Part shown: positions 28,650 through 36,595 of the stretch, one piece after another
Layout: each line of letters begins with the position of its first letter
Position numbering within the stretch: position 1 is the stretch's first letter
Assembly: GCF_001673315.1 (NCBI RefSeq)
Contig: NZ_LZLQ01000096.1
Location: 1-64,000, forward strand
DNA from: Mycobacterium asiaticum
GTDB lineage: Bacteria; Actinomycetota; Actinomycetes; Mycobacteriales; Mycobacteriaceae
DNA: 64,000 nt
Direction of reading: 5' to 3'
Program-made: the position numbers and the translations under genes
Notes under the pieces: model-generated
What the model saw: only the letters and a program-made list of their open reading frames with translations
The model's database searches: none
Told to the model about the DNA's origin: nothing

Positions 28650-29077
28650 GGTCTCGCGCCGGCCGGCTGTTGCGCCTGACGGGCAAGCCTTTCGTCGTGG
28701 ATGCGCACCAGTTCACGGAACCCCAGCCGGTGGTATTTCGGTATCGGCTGAATGCCCCACACGTCTTTGGCGGTGTCCTTGCCTTCGGCGCCCTCGGGTG
28801 GTCCCAGCGGTGGGTAGGGGTACTTGCACTCCAGGGCGTCGTCGGAGTAGCGGACTTTGAGTAACTCACTGCAGATCTCGGTGAGACTCAAAGTCGGATA
28901 GCCGTAATAGACCGCCATGAACGGCAGTGTGAACGCGCCCTCGATCACCAGAGCGATCAGGCACACCAGGACCGCGCGCTTGATCCACTTGTGCATGCGG
29001 GCGTAGTAGGGCGTCGTGCCTGGCGGAAGGTCTTCTGCCGTAGCGTCTTTCGCGGTATCGGCTGGTGTGGTTGTCAT
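28646..29077 (-). CDS. Single-helix membrane protein of the NorQ/NorD operon
   Basis: A 143-residue protein: 28 polar N-terminal residues, one helix ([20 protein letters not shown]), then an extracytoplasmic domain with two cysteines ([10 protein letters not shown] and ALECKYPYP) and conserved-looking [21 protein letters not shown] recognise no family. Its place directly after the five-helix membrane protein and before the dehydrogenases suggests it is a subunit or partner of a membrane complex. Confidence 0.75.
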   Translation of the reverse strand: MTTTPADTAKDATAEDLPPGTTPYYARMHKWIKRAVLVCLIALVIEGAFTLPFMAVYYGYPTLSLTEICSELLKVRYSDDALECKYPYPPLGPPEGAEGKDTAKDVWGIQPIPKYHRLGFRELVRIHDERLARQAQQPAGARP

Positions 29078-29089
29078 GGTTGATTCCTC

Positions 29090-29785
29090 TTAGTCCGAGA
29101 AGATTTCACGGTTCACGGTGTGCAGGTAAGGGATCGCAAGGAACGGCGTGATGTAGAAGATGTCGAACAACCACCAGCCGATCACCGGGAAGACGACACC
29201 GGCGTAGCGCACGTCAGCGTACATCGTCATGTTGAACACGTATGCGGTCCAGATGACCGTGCCCATCCAGCAGGTGATGATCATCCATTGATGGCCCCAC
29301 CGCTTCATCTGCAGGAATCCGATCGCCGCGGCGACCCGCATCGAGAACACGGTGAGAATCAGCCCCGCCACATAGGCCTTTTCACCGGGGCCCGCCGCGC
29401 CGCCGACCCACAATTCGTTGTAGTGCCAGAAGTAGCCGGCATCGAACATGTTGCCCCACCCGACCATCAGCACCCGATTGATCAAGGTGTGGTTGGCGAC
29501 GAGATCCAAGGACCAGCCAAGGGTGTTGAGCATTCCGTCGATCAGGACCAGGTAACCGATCAAGGTGATGATCATCGGCCGAACCGACAGGCCCGCGCGC
29601 AACGCCTGGCGCTGCAACCAGACTCCGCGCATGAAGATGGGGAACCCGATCAGACCGGGCGCCCAGCATCCCATCAAGCCGGCGCCGACGATCATCCACT
29701 TGTCGGCCCGACGTTGTGCAAGCCGCGACTCGTCATCATGCTCGGCCAGGCTGATTGAATCACCTGGCGCGACAGAAAGACTCAC
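29090..29785 (-). CDS. Five-helix membrane protein, copy 1 (unknown; proposed client of NorQ/NorD)
   Basis: A 231-residue protein from GTG at 29785, which overlaps the stop of the 43-residue microprotein. About five helices: IVGAGLMGCWAPGLIGFPIF, PMIITLIGYLVLIDGMLNTL, AYVAGLILTVFSMRVAAAIG, WMIITCWMGTVIWTAYVF and FPVIGWWLFDIFYITPFLAI. The loop between helices 2 and 3 holds GNMFDAGYFWHYNELWVGG, with Asp, His and Glu that could bind a metal. The end YLHTVNREIFSD is identical in the paralogue at 33124. No family is recognised; it is not clearly PmoA/AmoA or PmoC. A longer frame to 30001 overlaps NorQ and is not supported. Confidence 0.78.
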   Translation of the reverse strand: MSLSVAPGDSISLAEHDDESRLAQRRADKWMIVGAGLMGCWAPGLIGFPIFMRGVWLQRQALRAGLSVRPMIITLIGYLVLIDGMLNTLGWSLDLVANHTLINRVLMVGWGNMFDAGYFWHYNELWVGGAAGPGEKAYVAGLILTVFSMRVAAAIGFLQMKRWGHQWMIITCWMGTVIWTAYVFNMTMYADVRYAGVVFPVIGWWLFDIFYITPFLAIPYLHTVNREIFSD

Positions 29786-29913
29786 AGATCCCACCAACCC
29801 CGGGCGAAGGACATGTAGAGCTGGATGCCGAACATGATCAGCAGGTAACCGTAGATGAAGATCTGGAAGACGATCAGTGCTTTCTTGCGCTTGCGCTCTT
29901 GTTGATCCACCAT
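29782..29913 (-). CDS. 43-residue single-helix membrane microprotein
   Basis: Too short for usual gene callers. ATG at 29913 follows GAGGAAAGG at usable spacing and lies 26 bases after the NorQ stop; the TGA overlaps the GTG of the membrane protein (GTGA). The protein has a basic head (MVDQQERKRKKA), one helix (LIVFQIFIYGYLLIMFGIQL) and a short tail YMSFARGWWDL. Position and coupling argue that it is a real small subunit or assembly factor of the membrane complex. Confidence 0.75.
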   Translation of the reverse strand: MVDQQERKRKKALIVFQIFIYGYLLIMFGIQLYMSFARGWWDL

Positions 29914-29939
29914 TTCGTACTGCCTTTCCTCTCGTGCTC

Positions 29940-30725
29940 TCAGGGGTTGCTCGCGACCAATGTCGCTGCCGCGACTTCACGCAAACCGTCGTTGATCGCA
30001 CCGTCGGTACTCAGCGGGGCGAGTATGCAGGCTTCGGCCGCGTTCATTTCTGAGGCGCCGGCCGCAATCAGCTTCGCGGCAGTGACCAGCACCCTGGTCG
30101 ACGGCGGCTCGAAATGGAAGACGTCGTCGGCGTTACGAATGGCATTGGCGCAATGGACAAGTCGATTGGCGGTCGCAATCTCCACACCTGACTCTGCAAC
30201 GACAACCTCTGCCTCTTGGTCGGGAGGCAGGTATTTCATTGGCAACGTGGCGAATCGTTGTCGGAAGGACGGTTTCAGCTCCTTCAGTGAGCTGCGGTAG
30301 GCGGGATTGTAGGAACAGACCAGCATGAACGAATCCGGTGCCTGGACAACTTCGCCCGCGCGATCGAGGAAAAGGGCACGGCGGTGATCGGTGAGTGAGT
30401 GCAGGATGGCCAGTGAGTCGTGCCGGGCTTCCACGACCTCGTCGAGATAGCAGATTGCCCCAGCCTTGACGGCTCTGGTCAGCGGCCCGTCGGCCCACAC
30501 CACGTCTCCGCCGGTGACCATGAACCGGCCAACGAGGTCGGAACTGGTGAGATCGTCGTGACAGCTGATGGTGACGACGGGTTGTCCAAGCAGCACACCC
30601 ATGTGTTCGACGAAACGGGTCTTACCGCAGCCGGTCGGTCCGGTTAGCATCACCGGAATGCGTTCGCGGTAGGCCTGTTCGAACAATTCGACTTCGTTGC
30701 CGTTGGCAATGTAGGTGTCGGTCAT
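29940..30725 (-). CDS. NorQ/CbbQ-like MoxR AAA+ ATPase
   Basis: A 261-residue ATPase from ATG at 30725, overlapping the stop of the NorD-like gene. Walker A is GPTGCGKT (29-36), Walker B CYLDE (92-96), sensor 1 lies in VCSYNPAYRSS and the arginine finger region in LKPSFRQRFATLP. MoxR-type proteins of the NorQ/CbbQ/GvpN branch act with a VWA partner to remodel or load metal into a client enzyme (NorB, CbbO/Rubisco). No norB, norC or Rubisco gene is nearby, so the client must be another protein, most simply the membrane proteins downstream. Confidence 0.9.
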   Translation of the reverse strand: MTDTYIANGNEVELFEQAYRERIPVMLTGPTGCGKTRFVEHMGVLLGQPVVTISCHDDLTSSDLVGRFMVTGGDVVWADGPLTRAVKAGAICYLDEVVEARHDSLAILHSLTDHRRALFLDRAGEVVQAPDSFMLVCSYNPAYRSSLKELKPSFRQRFATLPMKYLPPDQEAEVVVAESGVEIATANRLVHCANAIRNADDVFHFEPPSTRVLVTAAKLIAAGASEMNAAEACILAPLSTDGAINDGLREVAAATLVASNP

Positions 30726-32251
30726 GCGGCAACCAACTCTCGGTGGACGTGGGCAAGGACGCGCGGTAGTTCCTCGACGCGTTTGATTCGTCGGGATCGG
30801 CGGGGTCCGAATACCTCGGGTAGGGGGTCGACGCGTGTCGGTCCGACACCGACGTAGTACACCGAGACACCGGCGTCGTTGGCTTCCTCGACGGCGTGGG
30901 CTACGTCGGCCCATGCGTAGCGCCCTTCGTAGCCTTCGTCGGACATCAGTCCGTCGCCGATCACGATGAGCAGACGGCGCTCCGAAGGCTGCGCCAGCAG
31001 GCGCGAAGTCAAGTGGCGAATCGGTGCGCCCAACCTGGTGTAGCCGCCGGTCATCAGGCCGAGGCTGCCCGGTGCCACATATCGGCTGTCGCGAAAATCC
31101 TTGAGGCAGCGAACTTCGACGCGATGCCTGGTGTTTCCGGTAAAGACGAAAATGCCGTGCCGTTCGCGGGCGAGACTCATGGCTCGGGATAGCGCATCGG
31201 CACATTCCAGTTCCAGCCGGAAGATGCGGCCGCCGTGCACGCCCAATGACGAACTCCCGTCTAGTAACAAGGCCGTGGTGACGTCGCGGCCGCTCGGCAG
31301 CAGCTCCCGAAATATTCTGGGTTCGCTGGTCTGGCTGGTCATGGTGTCGATGTAGTGGCGGACGTATTGGTCGACGTCGAGGTCGGATCCGTCTTCGAGC
31401 CCGTTGGTCATTGCGCGGTGCGTGTGTTCCTCGAACCATTTGCGTAAATTCGCCGAGAGCGGCTGCGGCTGACAGGCGCGCGGCCCGGGTGGAAGTTCGA
31501 GAACCGAGACGTGGTCCGTCAGGAAGCTCTTGGTCCACGCATTCCACTCGGGATAAGGAATGCCCTGTCGGCGTTCGGGGCTGATTTCCAGGTCGTTGTC
31601 CTCGGGCCGACTCGGCGGCGGCAGGTTGGGGTTGCGCACACCACCGTCGCCGCCCACCGGAACGGAATGAGCACGGGGATGGCGCTTCTGGGTCGTGGTC
31701 CACGGCATACGGCCGAATCTCTTGATTGCACTGGCCAACCCGCGAGCACTCGAGTAGGTGCGCGGTAACGTGCCGAGCAGGCGATACTCGGGAAGCGACT
31801 GACCGGCGCGCGCCATTTCGATTGCTCGGTCGAACATCGCCGCCGCATCGAGGTCTGGGTCGCCGACCTCGATGTTAGGCAGCACCCTGTGCAACTCGGG
31901 CATCAGCCCTGGCCACTTGGCGGCGATCCAGCCCACGGCGACAGACGCCTCAACGATTACCAGGGCGCGGTGTTCTCGCGCAGAGAGATCGGTCAGCCGG
32001 TAATGGGCGAGGCGCTCTTTCGACGGTGAGCATTGCAGGGCAACCCCGCACGTCAACGTCCGCCGCGTCCAGTCGCGGGCGAACGACGGGTAGGGGACGA
32101 GCACAATGTCCAAGTCGCCGGTCAAGCCGAAGTTGCGTTGGGCGCCGGTCATCAACCGGGCACCTTCGCGGCGCCGGTCACTGAGCGCCACCGCCGTCAA
32201 TGCGCAACTGCGCTCTATCGACATCGCCGACGTGTCGGCCGCTTCGGACAC
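30722..32251 (-). CDS. NorD-like VWA-domain protein
   Basis: A 509-residue soluble protein from GTG at 32251, four bases after the stop of the 34-residue microprotein. The C-terminal von Willebrand A domain has a complete MIDAS, LLLDGSSSLGVHGG near residue 329, plus FTGNTRHR and VIGDGLMSDEGYEGRYAW. The N-terminal half is the variable NorD/CbbO-type region. It works as the partner of the adjacent AAA ATPase, recognising the client. The VWA/AAA order on the same strand with an ATGA overlap is the classical NorD/NorQ pair, although here VWA comes first. Confidence 0.88.
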   Translation of the reverse strand: MSEAADTSAMSIERSCALTAVALSDRRREGARLMTGAQRNFGLTGDLDIVLVPYPSFARDWTRRTLTCGVALQCSPSKERLAHYRLTDLSAREHRALVIVEASVAVGWIAAKWPGLMPELHRVLPNIEVGDPDLDAAAMFDRAIEMARAGQSLPEYRLLGTLPRTYSSARGLASAIKRFGRMPWTTTQKRHPRAHSVPVGGDGGVRNPNLPPPSRPEDNDLEISPERRQGIPYPEWNAWTKSFLTDHVSVLELPPGPRACQPQPLSANLRKWFEEHTHRAMTNGLEDGSDLDVDQYVRHYIDTMTSQTSEPRIFRELLPSGRDVTTALLLDGSSSLGVHGGRIFRLELECADALSRAMSLARERHGIFVFTGNTRHRVEVRCLKDFRDSRYVAPGSLGLMTGGYTRLGAPIRHLTSRLLAQPSERRLLIVIGDGLMSDEGYEGRYAWADVAHAVEEANDAGVSVYYVGVGPTRVDPLPEVFGPRRSRRIKRVEELPRVLAHVHRELVAA

Positions 32252-32255
32252 GTGC

Positions 32256-32360
32256 TCAGAACGTTCCGATGTTGGAGAACATCCAGTACCAGAACCAGAT
32301 GATCAATGCGGTACCGCCCCATGCGCCGACGTACCGCAATAGCTCCCAAACCATATCCAT
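32256..32360 (-). CDS. 34-residue tryptophan-rich membrane microprotein
   Basis: ATG at 32360 is preceded by AAGGAG at 10-base spacing. It encodes MDMVWELLRYVGAWGG then a helix TALIIWFWYWMFSNIG, ending at 32256, four bases before NorD and 31 bases after the TetR stop. Seven aromatic Trp/Tyr/Phe residues sit in the helix region. Conserved spacing on both sides suggests a genuine gene of the operon rather than leader sequence. Confidence 0.7.
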   Translation of the reverse strand: MDMVWELLRYVGAWGGTALIIWFWYWMFSNIGTF

Positions 32361-32391
32361 ATGCGTCAATCTCCTTGTCGGGTTGCGGGAT

Positions 32392-32997
32392 TCATCGAGG
32401 CTCCAGGCTCCTGACAGCAGTGGCGATGAGCTCACCGAGCATCGTGTCGCGCGCGTGACCGGACGGCGTCGTGCTCAGCGCCCCGTAGACGCCCAGCAGG
32501 AATAGAACAGCGCTGTAAAACGGGTCGACATCAGCGTGCGCTTCACCGAGATCGCGTGCTCGCTGAATTTCGCTGACCAGCAACACAATTAGCGGGTGAT
32601 CGGTCCATTCCTCATCACGCTTGGGACGAGTGGGTGAGAAGTGGATTCCCAGGAAGTCTTTGAAGAGTGGGCTGCCGAGCCGCTGTTCGAGATCAACGAC
32701 GAGTTGTGCCGCGCTGGCCAGAACGTCAGCCAGGTCACGAGGTTTCGTCACAAAGCGCACGAGTTCGGCCGCCATGCGCGCTTCTTCTCGAGTCTCCAGT
32801 TCGAGCAGGACATGCTCTTTGGTGGGGAAGTGAAAGAAGAACGTGCCGTGCGCAACGCCCGCGGCGCTGATGATCGCGCTCACCTCGGCGGCGGCCATTC
32901 CCGCCCGTTGGAACTCGGCCAGCGCCGCGCCCAGCACGCGCTGGCGCGTCTGCAACCGCTGCGCTTCGCGCACGGACGTTCTGACTTGGGCAGTCAT
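32392..32997 (-). CDS. TetR-family regulator, copy 1 (first gene of the operon)
   Basis: A 201-residue repressor from ATG at 32997. HTH region: RLQTRQRVLGAALAEFQRAG and AAGVAHGTFFFHFPTKEHVL, then a helical ligand domain. It closely resembles copy 2 at 33920 throughout, so the two are recent duplicates. It leads directly into the microprotein and NorD genes (31-base gap). A TGACTGAAGTCAA site lies 27 bases before its start, fitting autoregulation. Ligand unknown; probably an acyl-CoA or similar catabolite. Confidence 0.88.
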   Translation of the reverse strand: MTAQVRTSVREAQRLQTRQRVLGAALAEFQRAGMAAAEVSAIISAAGVAHGTFFFHFPTKEHVLLELETREEARMAAELVRFVTKPRDLADVLASAAQLVVDLEQRLGSPLFKDFLGIHFSPTRPKRDEEWTDHPLIVLLVSEIQRARDLGEAHADVDPFYSAVLFLLGVYGALSTTPSGHARDTMLGELIATAVRSLEPR

Positions 32998-33023
32998 CGT
33001 GTGCTCTTTTGTAATCCTTTTGC

Positions 33024-33036
33024 TGACTGAAGTCAA
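33024..33036. promoter_or_regulatory. Putative TetR operator site A (TGACT-GA-AGTCA)
   Basis: TGACTGAAGTCAA is a near-perfect palindrome in the 126-base gap upstream of TetR copy 1 and hence of the NorD/NorQ operon. It matches sites at 34630 and 33901 (shared pattern TGACT-nn-RGTCA). Confidence 0.6.
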
Positions 33037-33123
33037 TATTAATGAGCAGGAGCGGGCGCGTCGATGTGCTTGGAAGACCAGTCAATCCACGCCGGCTGAC
33101 TTGGCCCCTGGCAATGACAGGAG

Positions 33124-33861
33124 TCAGTCAGAGAAGATCTCGCGGTTGACGGTGTGCAGATAGGGGATGGCAAGGAAGGGGGTGATGTAAAAGATGTCGT
33201 AGAGCCACCAGCCGATGACCGGAAGTATGACGCCGGCGAAGCGAACGTCGGCGTACATGGTCATGTTGAACACGTAGCCGATCCAGATCACCACGCCCAT
33301 CCAGCAGGTGATGACCATCCACTGATGACCCCACCGTTTCATCTGCAGGAAGCCGATGCCGGCCGCAATCCGCATGGTGAATACGGTGAAGATCAACCCG
33401 ACCTCCCAGCCTTTCTCGCCGGGGCCGGCCGCACCGCCAATCCACAATTCGTTGAAGTGCCAGAAGTAACCGGCATCGAACATATTGCCCCAACCCACCA
33501 AAAGCACTCTGCCAAGCAGAGTGTGGTTGCCCACCATGTCCAGCGCCCAACCCACTGTGTTGATGGCCGCATCAATGATGACCAGATAGCCAAGCAGGGT
33601 GACAAGCATCGGCCGCACGGATAAGCCGGTCCGCTGTGCACGGCGCAACAGCCAGACTCCGCGAAGGAACAGGGGGAGGCCGAAGATGCCCAGCGCTGCC
33701 GTGCCGATCAGCAGGGACCCCGAGATCAACCACTTGTCGGCCTGCCGCTGCGCAAGCCGCGACTCCTCCATGTGCTCGTCGAAGGTGGGCCCTTCGCCGG
33801 CATTACCAGTTGACGGAACGCCTGCGTTCGAGCGGCGGAAGTTGATAGTAGGCAGATTCAA
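33124..33861 (-). CDS. Five-helix membrane protein, copy 2
   Basis: Paralogue of the protein at 29090, about 245 residues. TTG at 33861 is preferred because GGGAGG lies five bases upstream; GTG at 33867 would sit on the ribosome-binding site. After a 35-residue polar head the helices match copy 1 nearly one for one, including VGWGNMFDAGYFWHFNELWI and the tail YLHTVNREIFSD. It stands alone between the two tetR genes rather than beside NorQ/NorD. The strict conservation of the FDAGYFWH.NELW loop in both copies argues for function. Confidence 0.78.
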   Translation of the reverse strand: MNLPTINFRRSNAGVPSTGNAGEGPTFDEHMEESRLAQRQADKWLISGSLLIGTAALGIFGLPLFLRGVWLLRRAQRTGLSVRPMLVTLLGYLVIIDAAINTVGWALDMVGNHTLLGRVLLVGWGNMFDAGYFWHFNELWIGGAAGPGEKGWEVGLIFTVFTMRIAAGIGFLQMKRWGHQWMVITCWMGVVIWIGYVFNMTMYADVRFAGVILPVIGWWLYDIFYITPFLAIPYLHTVNREIFSD

Positions 33862-33900
33862 TTTCACCTCCCTTGCCCCAGCTTGTTCTAGTCCAGAAAC

Positions 33901-33913
33901 TGACTGGGGTCAA
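33901..33913. promoter_or_regulatory. Putative TetR operator site B (TGACT-GG-GGTCA)
   Basis: TGACTGGGGTCAA lies in the 58-base gap between TetR copy 2 (stop 33920) and the start of membrane protein copy 2. It matches sites A and C at 9 or more of the palindromic positions and could control the membrane gene separately from tetR copy 2. Confidence 0.55.
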
Positions 33914-33919
33914 CAGGGC

Positions 33920-34522
33920 TTACCGTGGCTGTAGGCTGCGCAGGGTCCTGGTGACGTAGTCGCCGAGCATGGCGTCGCGAGTCGGCCAGGTGTTCGTCGT
34001 CGTGAGAAGTGCGTACAACCCGAGCAAGAAGAACACGGCGCTGTTCATCGGAATAACCTCAGGGTCCACGCTCCCGCGTTGTTGCGCCTGCTCGATCTCA
34101 CGGGCGACCCCGACGATGATCGGGTGGTCTCTGCCGTCTTCTGCTGGCGGTCGTGTCTGTGAAAAATGCAGTGCCAGAAACTCTTTGAACAAGACGCCGC
34201 CGAGTCGACGCTCCAGACCGGAGACGAGCCGGACCGCTTCCTGCAGGGCATCCGCGAGGTCGTGCTCGGCCTCCAGGAACCGGGCGAACTGGTTTGCGAT
34301 GCGCTGCTCCTCCCGATGCTCCAACTCGAGCAACACATGTTCCTTGGTGGGAAAGTGGAAGAAAAAGGTACCGTGGGCTACCCCGGCGGCCGCCACGATG
34401 TTGCCGACGTCCGCGTCGGCCATTCCGGACCGCTTGAATTCGGCGACAGCCGCTCCCATCAGCCGCTCCCGCGTCTGCAAGCGCTTGGTTTCGCGCGCCG
34501 AAAGCTTATTGCTCGCCGCCAT
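33920..34522 (-). CDS. TetR-family regulator, copy 2
   Basis: A 200-residue repressor from ATG at 34522. RLQTRERLMGAAVAEFKRSG and AAGVAHGTFFFHFPTKEHVL mark the HTH, and LERRLGGVLFKEFLALHFSQ in the ligand domain parallels copy 1. It is divergent from the SDR-DapB-DapB operon, and the perfect palindrome at 34630 lies between them. Confidence 0.88.
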   Translation of the reverse strand: MAASNKLSARETKRLQTRERLMGAAVAEFKRSGMADADVGNIVAAAGVAHGTFFFHFPTKEHVLLELEHREEQRIANQFARFLEAEHDLADALQEAVRLVSGLERRLGGVLFKEFLALHFSQTRPPAEDGRDHPIIVGVAREIEQAQQRGSVDPEVIPMNSAVFFLLGLYALLTTTNTWPTRDAMLGDYVTRTLRSLQPR

Positions 34523-34629
34523 TATGGCTCTGCTGTCCGTTCTGTTTGGGAGGCAAACTTGACTGCACACAATATCGCGACAACCCCATTCCGACCAGAT
34601 GAGGGACCAGATTCGGGCGGGCTCAATCG

Positions 34630-34643
34630 TTGACTTAAGTCAA
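34630..34643. promoter_or_regulatory. Putative TetR operator site C (perfect 14-bp palindrome)
   Basis: TTGACTTAAGTCAA is perfectly palindromic and lies in the divergent gap, 70 bases before the SDR start and 108 bases before TetR copy 2. It is the best candidate for the operator of this regulon and defines the pattern found at 33024 and 33901. Confidence 0.7.
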
Positions 34644-34713
34644 TTTGCGTCGTTAGATGACTACGGTATTTACGGTATCGCACCGCATGCCGCCTACCCT
34701 GGGAGGAGCTCGC

Positions 34714-35502
34714 ATGGCGTTGGAGCAGTTCGATTTGACGGGGCAGGTGGCCATAGTCACCGGCGCCGGCAAGGGTGTGGGCCAGGGCATCGCGAGGGTG
34801 CTCGCCGAGGCCGGTGCGACGGTCGTAGGCACCGCTCGGACAGAGTCGGACATCGTGGCCACCATCGACGGTATCGAGGCCGCCGGCGGGAAGGGGCTGG
34901 CGCTGGTCGCCGACGCGATGAGCCGCCCGGATGGCGAGCGAGTGGTCAACACGGCTATCGAGCAATTCGGTCGGGTGGACATCCTGATCAACAACGTCGG
35001 GGGAGCGACGTACGCGAGGTTTCTCGATATCACCGACGAGGATTTCCAACTCGCCTTCGACTGGTGCGTTAAGTCTACGTTCATCATGAGCCAACTCGTC
35101 GCCCCGCACATGATTGACGCCGGACGCGGCAACATCGTCAACATCTCCTCCGGTTCAGCACGTTTCGGCATCCGCGCACTGGCCGCGTACTGCACCGCCA
35201 AGGGTGCCCTGGAAGCGCTGACCCGCGCGATGGCTCAGGAGCTGGCGCCAAAGATCCGGGTCAACGCCATCGCACTCGGTTCGTTCGCCACCGACGGTTT
35301 GCAGTCCAGCCTCGATCTGATGCCGGGGTCGCTGGAGAAAATGCAGGAGTCAACACCGCTGCATCGTCTCGGCAAGGTCGAGGACCTCGGGCGCCTCTGC
35401 GTGTACTTGAGCACCGCCGACTGTTACGCCACCAATGCGATCTTCCACGTGGACGGCGGAATCGAGTCGAACAACTCGCCTTTGCCGATCCCTGACTACT
35501 GA
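34714..35502 (+). CDS. Short-chain dehydrogenase/reductase of the divergent operon
   Basis: A 262-residue classical SDR from ATG at 34714, preceded by GGGAGGAG. It shows TGAGKGVGQGIARVLAEAGA, NNVGGATYA, the catalytic Ser of NISSGSARFG and YCTAKGALEALTRAMAQEL, and ends HVDGGIESNNSPLPIPDY. Its gene is followed by two DapB-like dehydrogenases (11 bases, then two), so all three are probably one transcript under the 34630 palindrome. Confidence 0.9.
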   Translation: MALEQFDLTGQVAIVTGAGKGVGQGIARVLAEAGATVVGTARTESDIVATIDGIEAAGGKGLALVADAMSRPDGERVVNTAIEQFGRVDILINNVGGATYARFLDITDEDFQLAFDWCVKSTFIMSQLVAPHMIDAGRGNIVNISSGSARFGIRALAAYCTAKGALEALTRAMAQELAPKIRVNAIALGSFATDGLQSSLDLMPGSLEKMQESTPLHRLGKVEDLGRLCVYLSTADCYATNAIFHVDGGIESNNSPLPIPDY

Positions 35503-35513
35503 GGAGGCTGCTG

Positions 35514-36593
35514 ATGCGCCGGGTGATCCAGTTCTCCACTGGGAACGTGGGACGACATTCGTTGCGGGCCATCATCGGACGTCCAGACTTCGAATTGGTC
35601 GGAGTCCACGCATCCGGCCCGGCGAAGGTAGGTAAGGATGCCGCCGAGTTGTGCGGGTTGAGCGAGCCAACCGGCATCACGGCCACCGACGACGTCGACG
35701 CGCTCGTCGCACTGGGCGCCGACTGTGTGGTTTACACGGCTCTGGGTGAGACACGGCCGATGGAGGTCATCGACCAGATCACCAGATTTCTGGCCGCGGG
35801 CACCAATGTGGTCGGCACATCACTGGTTTGGCTTGCCAATCCACGACATGCCGATGAGTGGCTGCGCGACCCCCTGCAGCGGGCGTGTGAGGCGGGCAAC
35901 ACGTCGCTGTACGTCAACGGAATCGACCCAGGGTTCTCCGGGGACACACTGGTCTACTCGGCATGCAGCCTCACTACCCGCATTTCCGCGATCACCGTTC
36001 AGGAGATCTTCGACTACGCGAACTACGACGATTACGAATTCACCGGTAAGTCAATGGGCTTCGGTCTGAAACCCGATGACGACCCGCCAATGCTCTTCCT
36101 GCCCGGCGTGGTGGTGTCCATGTTTGGCGGCGCGGTACGGAATCTGGCAGACCATCTTGGCATCACACTCGACGAGGTGCGACAACGTGATGAACGCTGG
36201 TACACGCCCGAACCGATCGACTGCATCATGACCAGAGTCGAGCCGGGCGGAATGGCCGCGGTCCGATTCGCCGCCGAGGGCGTCGTTGACGGGCAGCCGG
36301 TGATCACGCTGGAGCACATAACCAGACTCACCGACGCAGCGGCTCCCGATTGGCCCTTCCCGCCCGACGGCCAACCCGGGGTACACCGGGTCGTCGCCGA
36401 GGGTGAACCCCGAATAGAGATCAACACGCACGTCTCGCATCCGGTATTCGACACGACAGACGCCGGTTGTATCTCGACGGCCGCTCGGGCCATGAATGTC
36501 ATCGACTGGGTGTGTCGTGCGCCTGCGGGATTGATTGCCGTCGATGAGATTCCACCCGCGGAGACTCTCCGCGGCCTCATGTGGAAGGAGTAG
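35514..36593 (+). CDS. DapB-like NAD(P)H-dependent dehydrogenase, copy 3
   Basis: A 359-residue protein starting MRRVIQFSTGNVGRHSLRAI, with SGPAKVGKDAAELCGLSE and NGIDPGFSGDTLVYSACSL. The GFSGD/GFAAD segment aligns with copies 1, 2 and 4. GAGGAGG precedes the ATG. It belongs to the divergent operon. Confidence 0.85.
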   Translation: MRRVIQFSTGNVGRHSLRAIIGRPDFELVGVHASGPAKVGKDAAELCGLSEPTGITATDDVDALVALGADCVVYTALGETRPMEVIDQITRFLAAGTNVVGTSLVWLANPRHADEWLRDPLQRACEAGNTSLYVNGIDPGFSGDTLVYSACSLTTRISAITVQEIFDYANYDDYEFTGKSMGFGLKPDDDPPMLFLPGVVVSMFGGAVRNLADHLGITLDEVRQRDERWYTPEPIDCIMTRVEPGGMAAVRFAAEGVVDGQPVITLEHITRLTDAAAPDWPFPPDGQPGVHRVVAEGEPRIEINTHVSHPVFDTTDAGCISTAARAMNVIDWVCRAPAGLIAVDEIPPAETLRGLMWKE

Positions 36594-36595
36594 CG

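Noticed and set aside
29090..29785. Particulate methane/ammonia monooxygenase subunit (PmoA/PmoC-like)
   Set aside because: Size and helix count are suggestive, but metal-ligand spacing and signature sequences do not match; kept as unknown.
29786..30001. Longer start of the five-helix protein at 30001
   Set aside because: It would overlap NorQ and the microprotein; its extra residues are Arg/Ser-rich shadow sequence.
28646..32360. Nitric oxide reductase operon
   Set aside because: NorQ and NorD-like genes are present but no NorB or NorC; the membrane proteins lack the heme-copper oxidase histidines.
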